DNA from: Pelagihabitans sp965238025 | Lineage (GTDB): Bacteria > Bacteroidota > Bacteroidia > Flavobacteriales > Flavobacteriaceae | Assembly (NCBI GenBank): GCA_965238025.1 | Contig: OZ250162.1 | Coordinates: 2,728,001 to 2,792,000 of the forward strand | Length of the DNA: 64,000 bases | Direction: 5' to 3' | Shown: positions 25,657-34,691 of the stretch, one piece after another | Layout: every line of letters begins with the position of its first letter | Numbering within the stretch: the first letter of the stretch is position 1 | Notes under the pieces: generated by a model | Databases searched by the model: none | Told to the model about the DNA's origin: nothing | Seen by the model: only the letters and a program-made list of their open reading frames with translations | Position numbers and translations under genes: made by a program

Positions 25657-26697
25657 ATGAAGAAAGTAGTAACCTTTGGAGAAATCATGCTTCGCTTAGC
25701 ACCTCCAGGTTTTTTAAGATTTTCACAAGCAACTAGCTTTGATGTGATATATGGTGGGGGAGAATCCAATGTGGCAGTTTCATTGGCCAATTATGGGGTG
25801 CCCGTAGATTTTGTAACCAGATTGCCCAAGAACGATATAGGTGCTTGCGCTCTAATGGAAATGCGTAAAAGAGGTGTAGGCACAGATAAAATCGTATACG
25901 GCGGCGACCGCCTTGGAATATATTTTTTGGAAACTGGCGCTGTATCCAGAGGATCTAAGGTCGTTTATGACCGTGCGCACTCGGCTATTGCTGAAATTGA
26001 ATCGGGGATGATCGATTGGGACGCCGTTTTTGATGGTGTCGAATGGTTTCATTGGACGGGCATTACACCTGCCATATCGCAAGGTGCTGCCGATGTATGT
26101 CTGGAAGCCGTGAAAGCAGCCGATAAAAAGGGCATCACTATTTCTACAGATTTAAACTACCGTGCGAAGCTTTGGAACTATGGGGGCGATAGAGAGAAAA
26201 TAATGACCGAACTGACTTCATATTGTGACATCATTTTAGGAAACGAAGAGGATGCCGAAAAGCACTTTGGTATTCACCCTGAGGGGTTGGATGTCCATAA
26301 AGACGGGCATGATGTAAAGGCGGAGGCTTTTCTTTCCGTTTGCAAGCAGATGATGAAAAAATTTCCCAAAGCAAAAAAGGTAATCACAACTCTAAGAGGT
26401 TCCATTTCGGCTTCACATAACACTTGGGCTGGTGTATTATGGGATGGTTCAAAAATGTACGAAACCCGTCAATATCAAATCACTGATATCGTTGATAGGG
26501 TAGGAGGTGGAGATTCCTTCATGGGTGGTCTTATTTATGGGTTATTGAAGTATCCTGAAAATGACCAAAATGCACTGGACTTTGCCGTAGCGGCATCCTG
26601 TTTAAAACATACGATCAAAGGAGATGCGAATTTGGTGACGATTTCCGAAGTTGAAAAATTAATGGGCGGTGACGCTTCTGGTCGGGTCGCACGTTAA
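25657..26697 (+). CDS. kdgK: 2-keto-3-deoxygluconate kinase (PfkB family)
   Basis: The 346-residue ribokinase-family sugar kinase has the N-terminal GGGESNVAVSLA motif and the C-terminal anion-hole signature DRVGGGDSFMGG with catalytic base Asp286. It phosphorylates KDG to KDPG. The next gene is the KDPG aldolase, whose ATG lies 16 bp after this stop. Confidence 0.94.
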   Translation: MKKVVTFGEIMLRLAPPGFLRFSQATSFDVIYGGGESNVAVSLANYGVPVDFVTRLPKNDIGACALMEMRKRGVGTDKIVYGGDRLGIYFLETGAVSRGSKVVYDRAHSAIAEIESGMIDWDAVFDGVEWFHWTGITPAISQGAADVCLEAVKAADKKGITISTDLNYRAKLWNYGGDREKIMTELTSYCDIILGNEEDAEKHFGIHPEGLDVHKDGHDVKAEAFLSVCKQMMKKFPKAKKVITTLRGSISASHNTWAGVLWDGSKMYETRQYQITDIVDRVGGGDSFMGGLIYGLLKYPENDQNALDFAVAASCLKHTIKGDANLVTISEVEKLMGGDASGRVAR

Positions 26698-26713
26698 AAC
26701 AACAATCAAGAAA

Positions 26714-27373
26714 ATGCTCTCACAAGAAGATATACTACAAAGTATGGAGGAATATGGGCTTGTTCCCGTATTTAATCATACTGATCCAGAAGTTGCTATA
26801 AAAGTGCTCGATGCATGCTATGATGGTGGTGTTCGGGTATTTGAATTTACAAATAGGGGCAGCAATGCGCTTGAAGTTTTTGAGATTCTCATACGTCATT
26901 CAGAAAAATATAATGATTTGATATTGGGTATTGGTACCATATTTACAGCTGAGGGTGCCGAAAAATTCATTGATGTGGGCGCTAAATTTATTGTGTCGCC
27001 AGCAATGGTTCCAGAAATGGCGACTTTTTGTAAGTCGCAAAAGGTTCTTTGGATACCTGGTTGTGGTACCGTTACTGAAATTCATAAGGCCGTAACCCTT
27101 GGGGCTAAAATAGTAAAGGCCTTCCCAGGCAATGTACTTGGGCCAGGATTTGTAAAAGCCGTGAAGGCGGTCTTTCCGCAGCTACCTATAATGCCTACTG
27201 GCGGTGTGGCACCATCAGAAGAAAATCTTGGCGCTTGGATCAGCGCAGGCGTGATCTGTGTAGGTATGGGTTCAAAATTGATTAGTAAGGAAACGCTATC
27301 TAAAAAGGATTATAAAGGACTTGAAGATACGGTAAGGGAGACTTTAAAAACGATTGCCAAACTTAGAGGGTAA
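26714..27373 (+). CDS. kdgA: KDPG/KHG aldolase
   Basis: The 219-residue class I aldolase splits 2-keto-3-deoxy-6-phosphogluconate into pyruvate and glyceraldehyde-3-phosphate. The Schiff-base lysine is Lys135 in IVKAFPGN; EFTNRGS and MPTGGV match the phosphate-binding and substrate loops. The ATG at 26714 is preferred; an upstream GTG at 26669 would overlap kdgK by 29 bp. Confidence 0.93.
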   Translation: MLSQEDILQSMEEYGLVPVFNHTDPEVAIKVLDACYDGGVRVFEFTNRGSNALEVFEILIRHSEKYNDLILGIGTIFTAEGAEKFIDVGAKFIVSPAMVPEMATFCKSQKVLWIPGCGTVTEIHKAVTLGAKIVKAFPGNVLGPGFVKAVKAVFPQLPIMPTGGVAPSEENLGAWISAGVICVGMGSKLISKETLSKKDYKGLEDTVRETLKTIAKLRG

Positions 27374-27377
27374 CAAT

Positions 27378-28652
27378 ATGGAAAAGCCGACCACAAAGAA
27401 ATCTTTTTTAAGAAAGTTTCTGGCATTGGTTTTGGCTTTTGGCCCTGGTATTTTTGCAATCGGATATACAATTGGTACCGGGAGCGTTACTTCCATGATC
27501 GTTGCCGGAAGTACCTACGGTATGCAATTGCTATGGGTACTGCTATTGAGCTGTTTCTTCTCTGGAATTTTAATGTATGTATATGGTAACTATGCTTTGA
27601 TTTCAGGCGAAACGGCCCTATTCGCATTCAAGAAACACTTAAAATGGGGGAAACTCATAGCTATCCTCATAATAATTGGAATTTCGTTCGGGCAATGGAA
27701 TTCCCTCATGGGAATCATGGGTATCTCCGCTAATATAATCTATGAAATATTTGCAATTTACTTCCCGTCAATAGCCCAGTATAAATACGAAACGGTAATT
27801 CTGATAGCGGTAGTTGTAACCGCCATTTTCTATGCCCTACTCCTGGTGGGCAAGTATACCTTTTTTGAAAAAATCCTTGTCATTTTTGTGACCATCATGG
27901 GGCTTTCCTTCCTGATTTCACTTTTTATGGTGTACCCATTGCCCTCTGAAGTTGTGCAGGGACTTATACCTTCAATTCCCGACGTTCAAGGAGGCAAGAT
28001 GTTGGTAGCTGCATTTGTTGGAACTACGATGGCCGCAGCAACCTTTTTGTCGCGTCCCTTATTTGTTAAGGGTAAGGGCTGGACCATCAAAAACCGCGAT
28101 CAGCAAAAGAAGGATGCTATTATCGCTGCCATTCTTGTCTTTACCATTAGTGGGGCGGTAATGGCCGTAGCAAGTGGTGCCTTATTTCATCAGGGCAAAC
28201 CGGTCACCCAAGTTTTGGATATGGTAAATACCTTGGAGCCCGTCGCAGGTAAATTTGCCTTGACCCTGTTCTTTTTTGGGACTTTGAGTGCTGGCCTATC
28301 CTCAATTTTCCCGATTCTCTTGATAACGCCAATTTTAATAGCCGATTATCAATCGGGGGAGTTGGATACCAGTTCTAAACAATTTAAAGTAATCACCGCA
28401 TTTGCCTGTTTATTTGCTTTGATTGTTCCCGTTTTTGGTTCAAACCCGGTGGAGATGCAGATAGTCTCTCAGATATTCAATGTATTCGTATTACCACTGG
28501 TCATTATCGGGATACTATTGTTGATCAACAATAAAAAGCTCATGAAGCAATATAAGACCGGCATTTGGATTAACATTGGGTTGGTATTGGCCCTCATATT
28601 TTCATGTATCATTTCTTATAATGGGGTGGTCGCGCTATCAAGTTATTTTTAG
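27378..28652 (+). CDS. NRAMP-fold transporter lacking canonical metal ligands
   Basis: The 424-residue membrane protein has about 11 helices and is recognisable as NRAMP superfamily by its first helix (FGPGIFAIGY, then AGSTYGMQLLWVLLLS). The helix-1 metal-binding motif DPGN aligns with GTGS (residues 33-36), and the helix-6 MPH motif with AAA (219-221). Loss of both ligand sets argues against Mn/Fe transport. It starts 5 bp after kdgA as last gene of the alginate operon, so it may move an organic acid or sugar acid; the substrate is unknown. The ATG at 27378 fits better than a TTG at 27354. Confidence 0.8.
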   Translation: MEKPTTKKSFLRKFLALVLAFGPGIFAIGYTIGTGSVTSMIVAGSTYGMQLLWVLLLSCFFSGILMYVYGNYALISGETALFAFKKHLKWGKLIAILIIIGISFGQWNSLMGIMGISANIIYEIFAIYFPSIAQYKYETVILIAVVVTAIFYALLLVGKYTFFEKILVIFVTIMGLSFLISLFMVYPLPSEVVQGLIPSIPDVQGGKMLVAAFVGTTMAAATFLSRPLFVKGKGWTIKNRDQQKKDAIIAAILVFTISGAVMAVASGALFHQGKPVTQVLDMVNTLEPVAGKFALTLFFFGTLSAGLSSIFPILLITPILIADYQSGELDTSSKQFKVITAFACLFALIVPVFGSNPVEMQIVSQIFNVFVLPLVIIGILLLINNKKLMKQYKTGIWINIGLVLALIFSCIISYNGVVALSSYF

Positions 28653-28723
28653 ACTTTTATCACTTGCCTTTATAAGTGCCCACTAGGTTATTTGATTTGC
28701 CACTAAGGCCTTGGCTTGAATTA

Positions 28724-29707
28724 TCATCCCTGGTTTACAGAAATCACAATCTTACCATGGTGCAATCCATCGCCAAAACGTTGAATTGCCCATGGTATTT
28801 TGTCAAAACCGTATGGACCATCTATTACACAATTTATTTTGTTGTCTTCATAAAGTTGATTGATGTACTCTAGGTCCTTATTGGCCTTTAGCATGACCAT
28901 ATGCACACGTTTCTTGCTAAACAATTTTAGGATTGGACCCATATAGATCATTTGCAATAGCTTACCCGACCTGCCACCGATTGAAACGTATTTTCCTCCC
29001 GGTTTAAGCACCTTTAAAAATTTCCATAGCGATCTATTGGTTCTGCAATCAAGAATCAGATCATATTGCTGGTCGCTTTTGGTGAAGTCTTCTTTTTTGT
29101 AGTCAAGTACCTTGTCAAAACCTTGGGCTTTCATGGCTTTTAGTTTTTCACCGGTATCCACCCCTGTAACATCGGTATTATAAAGTTTTGCAATTTGAAC
29201 TCCAAATGAACCAACGCCACCGCCACCGCCATTGATTAAGATTTTCTGCTGCTCTTTTAGTTGCCCCACATCCCGTAGAGCCTGTAGGGCAAGCATCGCC
29301 GCATGTGGGATACTGCTTGCTTCTTCAAAACTCATGCTTTCCGGCTTTCGCTCCAGTGCTTTTTCATCTACGCAAAGAAACTCGGCAAAACTGCCAAATC
29401 CGAATTCTGAGATGTCGCCATAGACAGCATCGCCCCCTTTAAACTTTGTAACATTACCCCCAATCTGTTCCACAACTCCGGCAACCTCCATTCCCGGTAT
29501 CATTAATTTTTTCTTGGGACGAAATAGCCCAAAATACAAACGATAGGCAAAAGGCTTTCCGGTAGTAATACACCAGTCATAATCATTGATCGTTGTTGCA
29601 AAAACCCTAACTAGAACTTCAGTGTTTTTTGGTTCAGGTGGCTCCAGTTGTTCAATCCTAAGAACCTTATGGGGTACTCCATAGTTTTTAATGGTATATG
29701 CTTTCAT
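28724..29707 (-). CDS. MDR-family NAD(P)-dependent alcohol/quinone oxidoreductase
   Basis: The 327-residue medium-chain dehydrogenase/reductase has a GroES-like N-terminal domain (about 1-125, MIPGMEVAGVVEQIG) and a Rossmann domain with NGGGGGVGSFGVQIAK. The Cys/His ligands for catalytic zinc are missing, placing it with quinone oxidoreductase or enoyl-reductase-like members. The substrate is unknown. It converges on the alginate operon and is not obviously linked to it. Confidence 0.87.
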   Translation of the reverse strand: MKAYTIKNYGVPHKVLRIEQLEPPEPKNTEVLVRVFATTINDYDWCITTGKPFAYRLYFGLFRPKKKLMIPGMEVAGVVEQIGGNVTKFKGGDAVYGDISEFGFGSFAEFLCVDEKALERKPESMSFEEASSIPHAAMLALQALRDVGQLKEQQKILINGGGGGVGSFGVQIAKLYNTDVTGVDTGEKLKAMKAQGFDKVLDYKKEDFTKSDQQYDLILDCRTNRSLWKFLKVLKPGGKYVSIGGRSGKLLQMIYMGPILKLFSKKRVHMVMLKANKDLEYINQLYEDNKINCVIDGPYGFDKIPWAIQRFGDGLHHGKIVISVNQG

Positions 29708-29791
29708 AATTATGAATATGATCTTCGGCGGTTGAGGTAAGAAACCTAGGTTTGTTTATTATATATCAATATTATTTTAATCTCAGAGAGA

Positions 29792-30364
29792 CTACAATAT
29801 TGGCTGTTTGTTTTTCATTAGATAGTTTATGGCATCTTTTAAGACTTGTTCGAAATTTTTGGAAGTGTCAAAATAGTTTATATCGTACTTTTTACAGTCT
29901 TTTTTTATCCTTTTACTATAATCGATCATGTTGCTTATATGGCTTTCAACGTAATCCTTCGATTCTTTGGTTAGCCAGTCATTTTTTCCGTAGCTATAGT
30001 CGTAAACATCTTTAACCTTTTCATTGATATCCACATTTGGATAACCAACAAAGCATACTTTTATACGGTTAGGATACTTATTTAATAATTCGTTTATCAG
30101 TTCGGGAAGAACAGCTTCGCCTTCAATAACATAATCGGTTTCCGACCATATCATACTTTCGCACATCGCTCTTAAAAAGCTCCAAAGTTTTTCGGCAATT
30201 TCATTGGGCCATAATTTATCATGAATTCCATATTCAGGAATACCATTGGTAAATCCCATTACAAGGCAATCCAGGGATACATATGGAATGTGATACTGCC
30301 GCATTATTTTCTTTGCAATCATGGTTTTTCCTGACCTTGATGTGCCACTGATTATATATAACAT
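29792..30364 (-). CDS. P-loop NTPase, nucleoside/shikimate-kinase-like
   Basis: The 190-residue protein begins with a Walker A motif, SGTSRSGKT (residues 6-14), and has a probable substrate aspartate in VSLDCLV, as in small-molecule kinases. Length and layout suggest an adenylate-kinase-like phosphotransferase, but the substrate cannot be assigned. It stands alone between two minus-strand genes. Confidence 0.7.
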   Translation of the reverse strand: MLYIISGTSRSGKTMIAKKIMRQYHIPYVSLDCLVMGFTNGIPEYGIHDKLWPNEIAEKLWSFLRAMCESMIWSETDYVIEGEAVLPELINELLNKYPNRIKVCFVGYPNVDINEKVKDVYDYSYGKNDWLTKESKDYVESHISNMIDYSKRIKKDCKKYDINYFDTSKNFEQVLKDAINYLMKNKQPIL

Positions 30365-30507
30365 GCTAAAAAAGTTTGGTGCTCTTTATCTTTAACTGAA
30401 TATTTTTTATGCATTTCACAAATATTGCTTGTCGGTTAAGTTATAAGCAGTACAGAGCGAATACGGAGTATGGCTTTCATGGCTTTTGTTGTAGCATATT
30501 TTTATTT

Positions 30508-30951
30508 TCAAAGGCTTCTTATTTCAGTTTTGGGTTCTTCTACAAATCCAAAAATCTGAATTAATCCAAAAGTTAGGGATAACCCAATAATTGAAGCAAC
30601 AACATCATAAATGTCAAAGACATTATTTCCTCCAAGATTATGCAATTTAAATTCCTGGGATATGACATAAATTGCAGCTATACCTACAGCTATTAAATAT
30701 ACATATGTGTCCTTGATATTACCTATTGTGTTACCGAAGTACAATCTCATTTGCAATAAAATTCCGGCCAAAACAAGCGTTCCAATTATTGCCTCAACAA
30801 GATTCGGAAGGGAAAAAACAATTATTTGGAAAAATTCGGATAGTTCATTTTCCAAAACCCAAGGTCTCAGATAAAACTTATTTAGAATAAAAACGAGAAT
30901 CGTTATTCCAAATAAATATCTCACGTATCTTTTTACTGGTATTTCTTTCAT
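30508..30951 (-). CDS. Small hypothetical membrane protein (4 TM)
   Basis: The 147-residue protein has predicted helices near 10-25, 38-63, 77-96 and 110-135. I recognise no family. It has an intact ATG and stop with normal codon use, so it is likely a real gene of unknown function. Confidence 0.6.
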   Translation of the reverse strand: MKEIPVKRYVRYLFGITILVFILNKFYLRPWVLENELSEFFQIIVFSLPNLVEAIIGTLVLAGILLQMRLYFGNTIGNIKDTYVYLIAVGIAAIYVISQEFKLHNLGGNNVFDIYDVVASIIGLSLTFGLIQIFGFVEEPKTEIRSL

Positions 30952-31096
30952 TTTTTTAATGCGCCGCTTTAATTGGATGACATCTCTAACGATATCCCAC
31001 CTATGGAACTAAGGTAATAAATCCTTGATATCCGTAAAAGGTTTGTTCACCACATGGTGTAAATTCCAATGGTTTTGATTTAATCTGTGGCCGATA

Positions 31097-31129
31097 AGAA
31101 TGGCATGTACACCAAAGTACAGCCATTCT
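31097..31129. other. Strong orphan hairpin in a divergent spacer
   Basis: AGAATGGC-A-TGTAC (31097-31110), loop ACCAAA, GTACA-GCCATTCT (31117-31129): 13 pairs with one bulged A. There is no U-tract on either strand. It lies between divergent genes in an otherwise gene-free 297-bp spacer (30952-31248), so it may be an operator or mRNA leader structure. Confidence 0.5.
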
Positions 31130-31248
31130 CAAAAGCGGTAGGTGAGAAAGATATATAATAGGAAAAGTATTCGTGCCAACAACTTCACTTCACCCCGGAT
31201 AAAAAGTATCTTAGTATCTTTAGATATTGAACAATCTTAACATATACT

Positions 31249-32265
31249 ATGACAAACACTTCCATTGAAGAATTTATAAACGGAATACCAAAAGCGGAAC
31301 TGCATCTACATATAGAAGGGACATTTGAGCCCGAACTTATGTTTGAAATTGCCAAAAGAAATGGCAAGAAAATCAAATACTCCAGTGTTGATGAACTGAA
31401 AAAGGCATACAAGTTTAATAACCTTCAGGAGTTTTTAGATATCTATTATGCCGGGGCGGATGTGCTGATCGAGGAACGGGATTTTTATGACCTTACCTGG
31501 GCGTATTTATCCAAAGTGCATACTGAGAATTTGGTGCATACCGAGATATTCTTCGACCCACAAACGCATACGGATCGGGGAATAGCCTTTGATGTGGTAA
31601 TTAAGGGTATAAAACGGGCATTAGAAGACGGAAAAGAAAAATTGGGTATCAGTTATAAGCTCATTATGTCTTTTTTACGACATCTTGATGAGGCTTCGGC
31701 CTTTAGAACATTGGAACAAGCGATGCCCTATAAAGATTGGATTGACGGTATCGGGTTAGATTCTTCCGAAGTCGGGAATCCGCCATCAAAATTTGAGCGT
31801 GTTTTTGCAAAGGCTAGGGAGGAGGGCTTCCTGGTAGTAGCACATGCCGGAGAGGAAGGGCCTGCCGAATATATTTGGGAAGCTTTAGATTTACTAAAAG
31901 TCAACCGGATAGATCATGGTAACCGTTCAATGGAAGACCTTGCTTTGGTGGAGCGTTTGGCAGAAGAACAGATGCCGCTCACCCTATGTCCTTTATCCAA
32001 TTTAGAGCTTAAAGTGATACAGGACCTAAAAGATCACCCCATCATAAAAATGATGGACAAGAAGATGTTGGTAACCGTTAATTCCGATGACCCTGCCTAT
32101 TTCGGGGGGTATATGAATGCGAATTACCTTGGGGTTGCCAAGGCACTCGATATGTCGAAGACCCAAATAGCTGAATTGGTTAAAAATAGTTTTAAAGCCA
32201 GCTGGTTGTCCGATAAAGAAAAAAAGGAAAGAATTTTATCGGTAGACAATTACCTAAATAGTTAA
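31249..32265 (+). CDS. Adenine deaminase-like amidohydrolase (Add family)
   Basis: The 338-residue metal-dependent deaminase has the zinc motif HLHIEG (His19, His21), a third histidine and Glu in HAGEEGP, HGNRS, and the metal aspartate in NSDDPAYFGGY. Adenosine deaminases usually read TDDP followed by other residues; SDDPAYFGGY is the form I associate with adenine deaminases of the Aah1/type-2 group. I therefore favour adenine to hypoxanthine plus ammonia. The gene lies just upstream of the pyrimidine-degradation operon, consistent with nucleobase salvage or use. Confidence 0.87.
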   Translation: MTNTSIEEFINGIPKAELHLHIEGTFEPELMFEIAKRNGKKIKYSSVDELKKAYKFNNLQEFLDIYYAGADVLIEERDFYDLTWAYLSKVHTENLVHTEIFFDPQTHTDRGIAFDVVIKGIKRALEDGKEKLGISYKLIMSFLRHLDEASAFRTLEQAMPYKDWIDGIGLDSSEVGNPPSKFERVFAKAREEGFLVVAHAGEEGPAEYIWEALDLLKVNRIDHGNRSMEDLALVERLAEEQMPLTLCPLSNLELKVIQDLKDHPIIKMMDKKMLVTVNSDDPAYFGGYMNANYLGVAKALDMSKTQIAELVKNSFKASWLSDKEKKERILSVDNYLNS

Positions 32266-32311
32266 ATGTTCGAAAACTCGTTTGGTATCGATGTTAGGGT
32301 AAGTTTGGTCG

Positions 32312-32704
32312 ATGGATGAAATTTTTCAAGCTGTATATCAATTCCTGAAATGGGCTTCGGAAACTTCTGGTCTATCATATCATGAAGTCAACATCATTGT
32401 CTACTATATAATAATCCCCGCATTCTTCGTCTTTTTACTAGGACGGATATTAAAAAGAAAGGCTCTTATTATTGGATTTTTGACCCTAGTTCTTCTGCTT
32501 ATTATTATCATCCCGGATTTTCGACAATTCTCAACAAATTTATTTAATAAATCAACCGATTTTTTAAACTGGTTTGAACATTTCGGATTGAATTATGTTC
32601 AGGCCTCTGTTGTTGTTTGTGTCATCACTCCTATTCTAATAGTACTACTTCTTATTTATTTGAATAAGCGAAATAGATTGAATAAAAACCCCTTCCAGAA
32701 GTGA
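32312..32704 (+). CDS. Small hypothetical membrane protein (3 TM)
   Basis: The 130-residue protein has hydrophobic helices near 26-46, 50-68 and 97-118 and a basic C terminus. No family is recognised. It follows the deaminase by 46 bp on the same strand. Confidence 0.6.
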   Translation: MDEIFQAVYQFLKWASETSGLSYHEVNIIVYYIIIPAFFVFLLGRILKRKALIIGFLTLVLLLIIIIPDFRQFSTNLFNKSTDFLNWFEHFGLNYVQASVVVCVITPILIVLLLIYLNKRNRLNKNPFQK

Positions 32705-32705
32705 C

Positions 32706-32735
32706 TTGGAAATAGGTCTAAAAGTGCTAACTTTA
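32706..32735 (+). promoter_or_regulatory. Predicted promoter of the pyrimidine catabolic operon
   Basis: TTG (32706-32708), a 19-bp spacer, and TAACTTTA (32728-32735), one mismatch from TAnnTTTG. It is about 50 bp upstream of the semialdehyde dehydrogenase start. Confidence 0.5.
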
Positions 32736-32787
32736 AGTGCTCGATAACCTTATGAATTATTTCTGCTGATAAAATAAAAAACATACT

Positions 32788-34257
32788 ATGATAGACTTAC
32801 CCACATCACTTTCGGAAGTTAAAAATTATATAGACGGTAAATTTGAAAGAAACGGACAAAAATCGATGGATGTTTTGAGTCCATCAGATGGTTCAACAAT
32901 TTCTTCCATACCATTATCTATGACCCAAGACGTTGATTCGGCTGTACAAGCTGCAAAAAAAGCGTTTCCCAACTGGGCGGGAATGACATTTAAAGAACGT
33001 GTTCAAATATTTTTTAGGTATCGTACTTTACTGGAGAAGAACATGGAGGAGTTGACCCAATTGGTACAGCTCGAAAATGGAAAGACCTACGGTGAGGCAA
33101 AAGCTGAGGTTGAAAAGAGCATGGAATTATGTGAGTTTGCCGTTTCTATGCCCCAAATTGTGGTCAATGAAATACAGGAGGTAAGCAAGGGAGTTGAATG
33201 TAGGATAGAACGCAAACCATTGGGCGTTGTTGCTTCCATCACTCCTTTTAATTTCCCGAATATGGTTCCCCATTGGACATTGCCGAATGCTTTGGTTTTA
33301 GGGAATACCATGGTTATGAAACCTTCAGAATTGGTGCCGTTAAGCACGGTACGTATGGCTGAACTGTTAAAAGAAGCCGGTCTTCCCGATGGTGTTTTTA
33401 ATATTGTAAATGGAGGAAAGGAAGTAGTTGAAGCCATCTGTGATCACCCAGATATAGAAGCGGTTTCCTTTGTGGGTTCAACAAAAGTCGCAAAAATCGT
33501 ATATAAGAGAGCAACTTCCAACTTAAAGCGGTGTGTTGCCCTTGGGGGAGCCAAAAATCATTTGTTGGTATTGCCCGATGCAAATCCGGAAATGACAGCC
33601 TCCAATGTGGTGGCCTCAATGGCGGGTTGTGCAGGACAACGTTGTATGGCTGCTTCGGTTATGGTCGGGGTGGATAAGGTACAGCATATCATTGACCGTA
33701 TGGTCGAGGAAGCCAAAAAGATAGTTCCAGGCGATAACCTTGGTTCCGTAATTACTGCCGAAGCTAGGGAACGTATTGAAGGGTATATCGCCGAAGCCGA
33801 AAAAAATGGCGCCAAGGTGCTCCTTGATGGCCGAAATGCTACAGTTCCCGGAAAAGAAGGAGGTTTTTATGTGGGCCCAACGATTATAGACCATGTTACT
33901 ACGGATATGTCCGTAGCTCGGGAAGAGATTTTCGGACCGGTAATTTCAATTATAAGGGCCAGGGATTTGGATGAAGCTATTGAAATCGAAAATCGATCAA
34001 ACTATGGCAATGCTGCCGCCGTTTTCACCCAAAGTGGAGGCTTGGCGAAACAAGTTATGGAGCGTGCAAGTGCGGGAATGATCGGCGTTAACATTGGTGT
34101 TCCGGTACCGCGGGAACCTTTTTCCTTTGGCGGCTGGAATGAATCCAAATTTGGGGTCGGGGATATAACGGGTCGCAGTTCTATTGAATTCTGGACCCAG
34201 AATAAAAAAACAACTACAAAATGGAATCCTGAAGCACAAACCAATTGGATGAGTTAG
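32788..34257 (+). CDS. mmsA: CoA-acylating (methyl)malonate-semialdehyde dehydrogenase
   Basis: The 489-residue aldehyde dehydrogenase of the MmsA type converts malonate semialdehyde (from beta-alanine) or methylmalonate semialdehyde to acetyl- or propionyl-CoA. The catalytic Cys286 sits in GCAGQRCMAA; ITPFNFPNMVP and SFVGSTKVA are family-typical. Its position as first gene of the pyrimidine operon suggests the malonate-semialdehyde reaction that ends the reductive pathway. It is followed not by the next enzyme but by an intervening-sequence-type cassette. Confidence 0.94.
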   Translation: MIDLPTSLSEVKNYIDGKFERNGQKSMDVLSPSDGSTISSIPLSMTQDVDSAVQAAKKAFPNWAGMTFKERVQIFFRYRTLLEKNMEELTQLVQLENGKTYGEAKAEVEKSMELCEFAVSMPQIVVNEIQEVSKGVECRIERKPLGVVASITPFNFPNMVPHWTLPNALVLGNTMVMKPSELVPLSTVRMAELLKEAGLPDGVFNIVNGGKEVVEAICDHPDIEAVSFVGSTKVAKIVYKRATSNLKRCVALGGAKNHLLVLPDANPEMTASNVVASMAGCAGQRCMAASVMVGVDKVQHIIDRMVEEAKKIVPGDNLGSVITAEARERIEGYIAEAEKNGAKVLLDGRNATVPGKEGGFYVGPTIIDHVTTDMSVAREEIFGPVISIIRARDLDEAIEIENRSNYGNAAAVFTQSGGLAKQVMERASAGMIGVNIGVPVPREPFSFGGWNESKFGVGDITGRSSIEFWTQNKKTTTKWNPEAQTNWMS

Positions 34258-34282
34258 GAGGGATGTATGAAGTCCGGTGACA

Positions 34283-34679
34283 GATGTTAGATGTAAATTA
34301 TAGAATGAAAGAAAATAGATTCAAGTTTGAGAATTTGCTGATTTGGCAAAAGGCCATGGATTTTGGTGAGGAAATCAATCTAATCTCAAATGGTTTTCCA
34401 AAAAAAGAAATCTATAACTTATCCTCTCAAATTCTAAGGGCTGTTGACTCGATTGCATTAAATATTTCCGAGGGATCAATTGGTCAATCAAATCCTGAGT
34501 TTCGTAAGTTTATAGGTTATGCAATTCGATCTTTGGCCGAAGCGATAACATGTTTATATAAAGCTAAAAGAAGAAATTATATTACAGAACCAAGTTTTCA
34601 AACATTATATGATGAATCTTTTCACTTAATGAATATGATGATCGCTTTCAGAAATAAAATTAATTAAACATCGGACATC
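34283..34679 (+). repeat. Imperfect inverted repeat around four-helix cassette 1
   Basis: GATGTTAGATG (34283-34293) before the gene and CATCGGACATC (34669-34679) after it are complementary at 9 of 11 positions. In the mRNA they could pair and bring the two ends of the cassette together. Confidence 0.5.
34305..34667 (+). CDS. Four-helix-bundle protein (23S rRNA intervening-sequence type), copy 1
   Basis: The 120-residue PF05635-type protein has recognisable FENLLIWQKAMDF at the start, LSSQILRAVDSIALNISEGS and FIGYAIRSLAEA. Family members are encoded inside intervening sequences of 23S rRNA in some spirochaetes and occur as stand-alone genes of unknown function in Bacteroidota; Avd of diversity-generating retroelements is related. 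It is wedged between two enzyme genes of the pyrimidine operon with small inverted repeats around it. An ATG at 34284 in frame is less likely because family proteins begin near KENRFKFE. Confidence 0.85.
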   Translation: MKENRFKFENLLIWQKAMDFGEEINLISNGFPKKEIYNLSSQILRAVDSIALNISEGSIGQSNPEFRKFIGYAIRSLAEAITCLYKAKRRNYITEPSFQTLYDESFHLMNMMIAFRNKIN

Positions 34680-34691
34680 AAACACCAATTC

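Noticed and set aside
28676..28873. Plus-strand ORF after the NRAMP-like gene
   Set aside because: It mostly overlaps the 3' end of the MDR oxidoreductase in antisense and has no family pattern.
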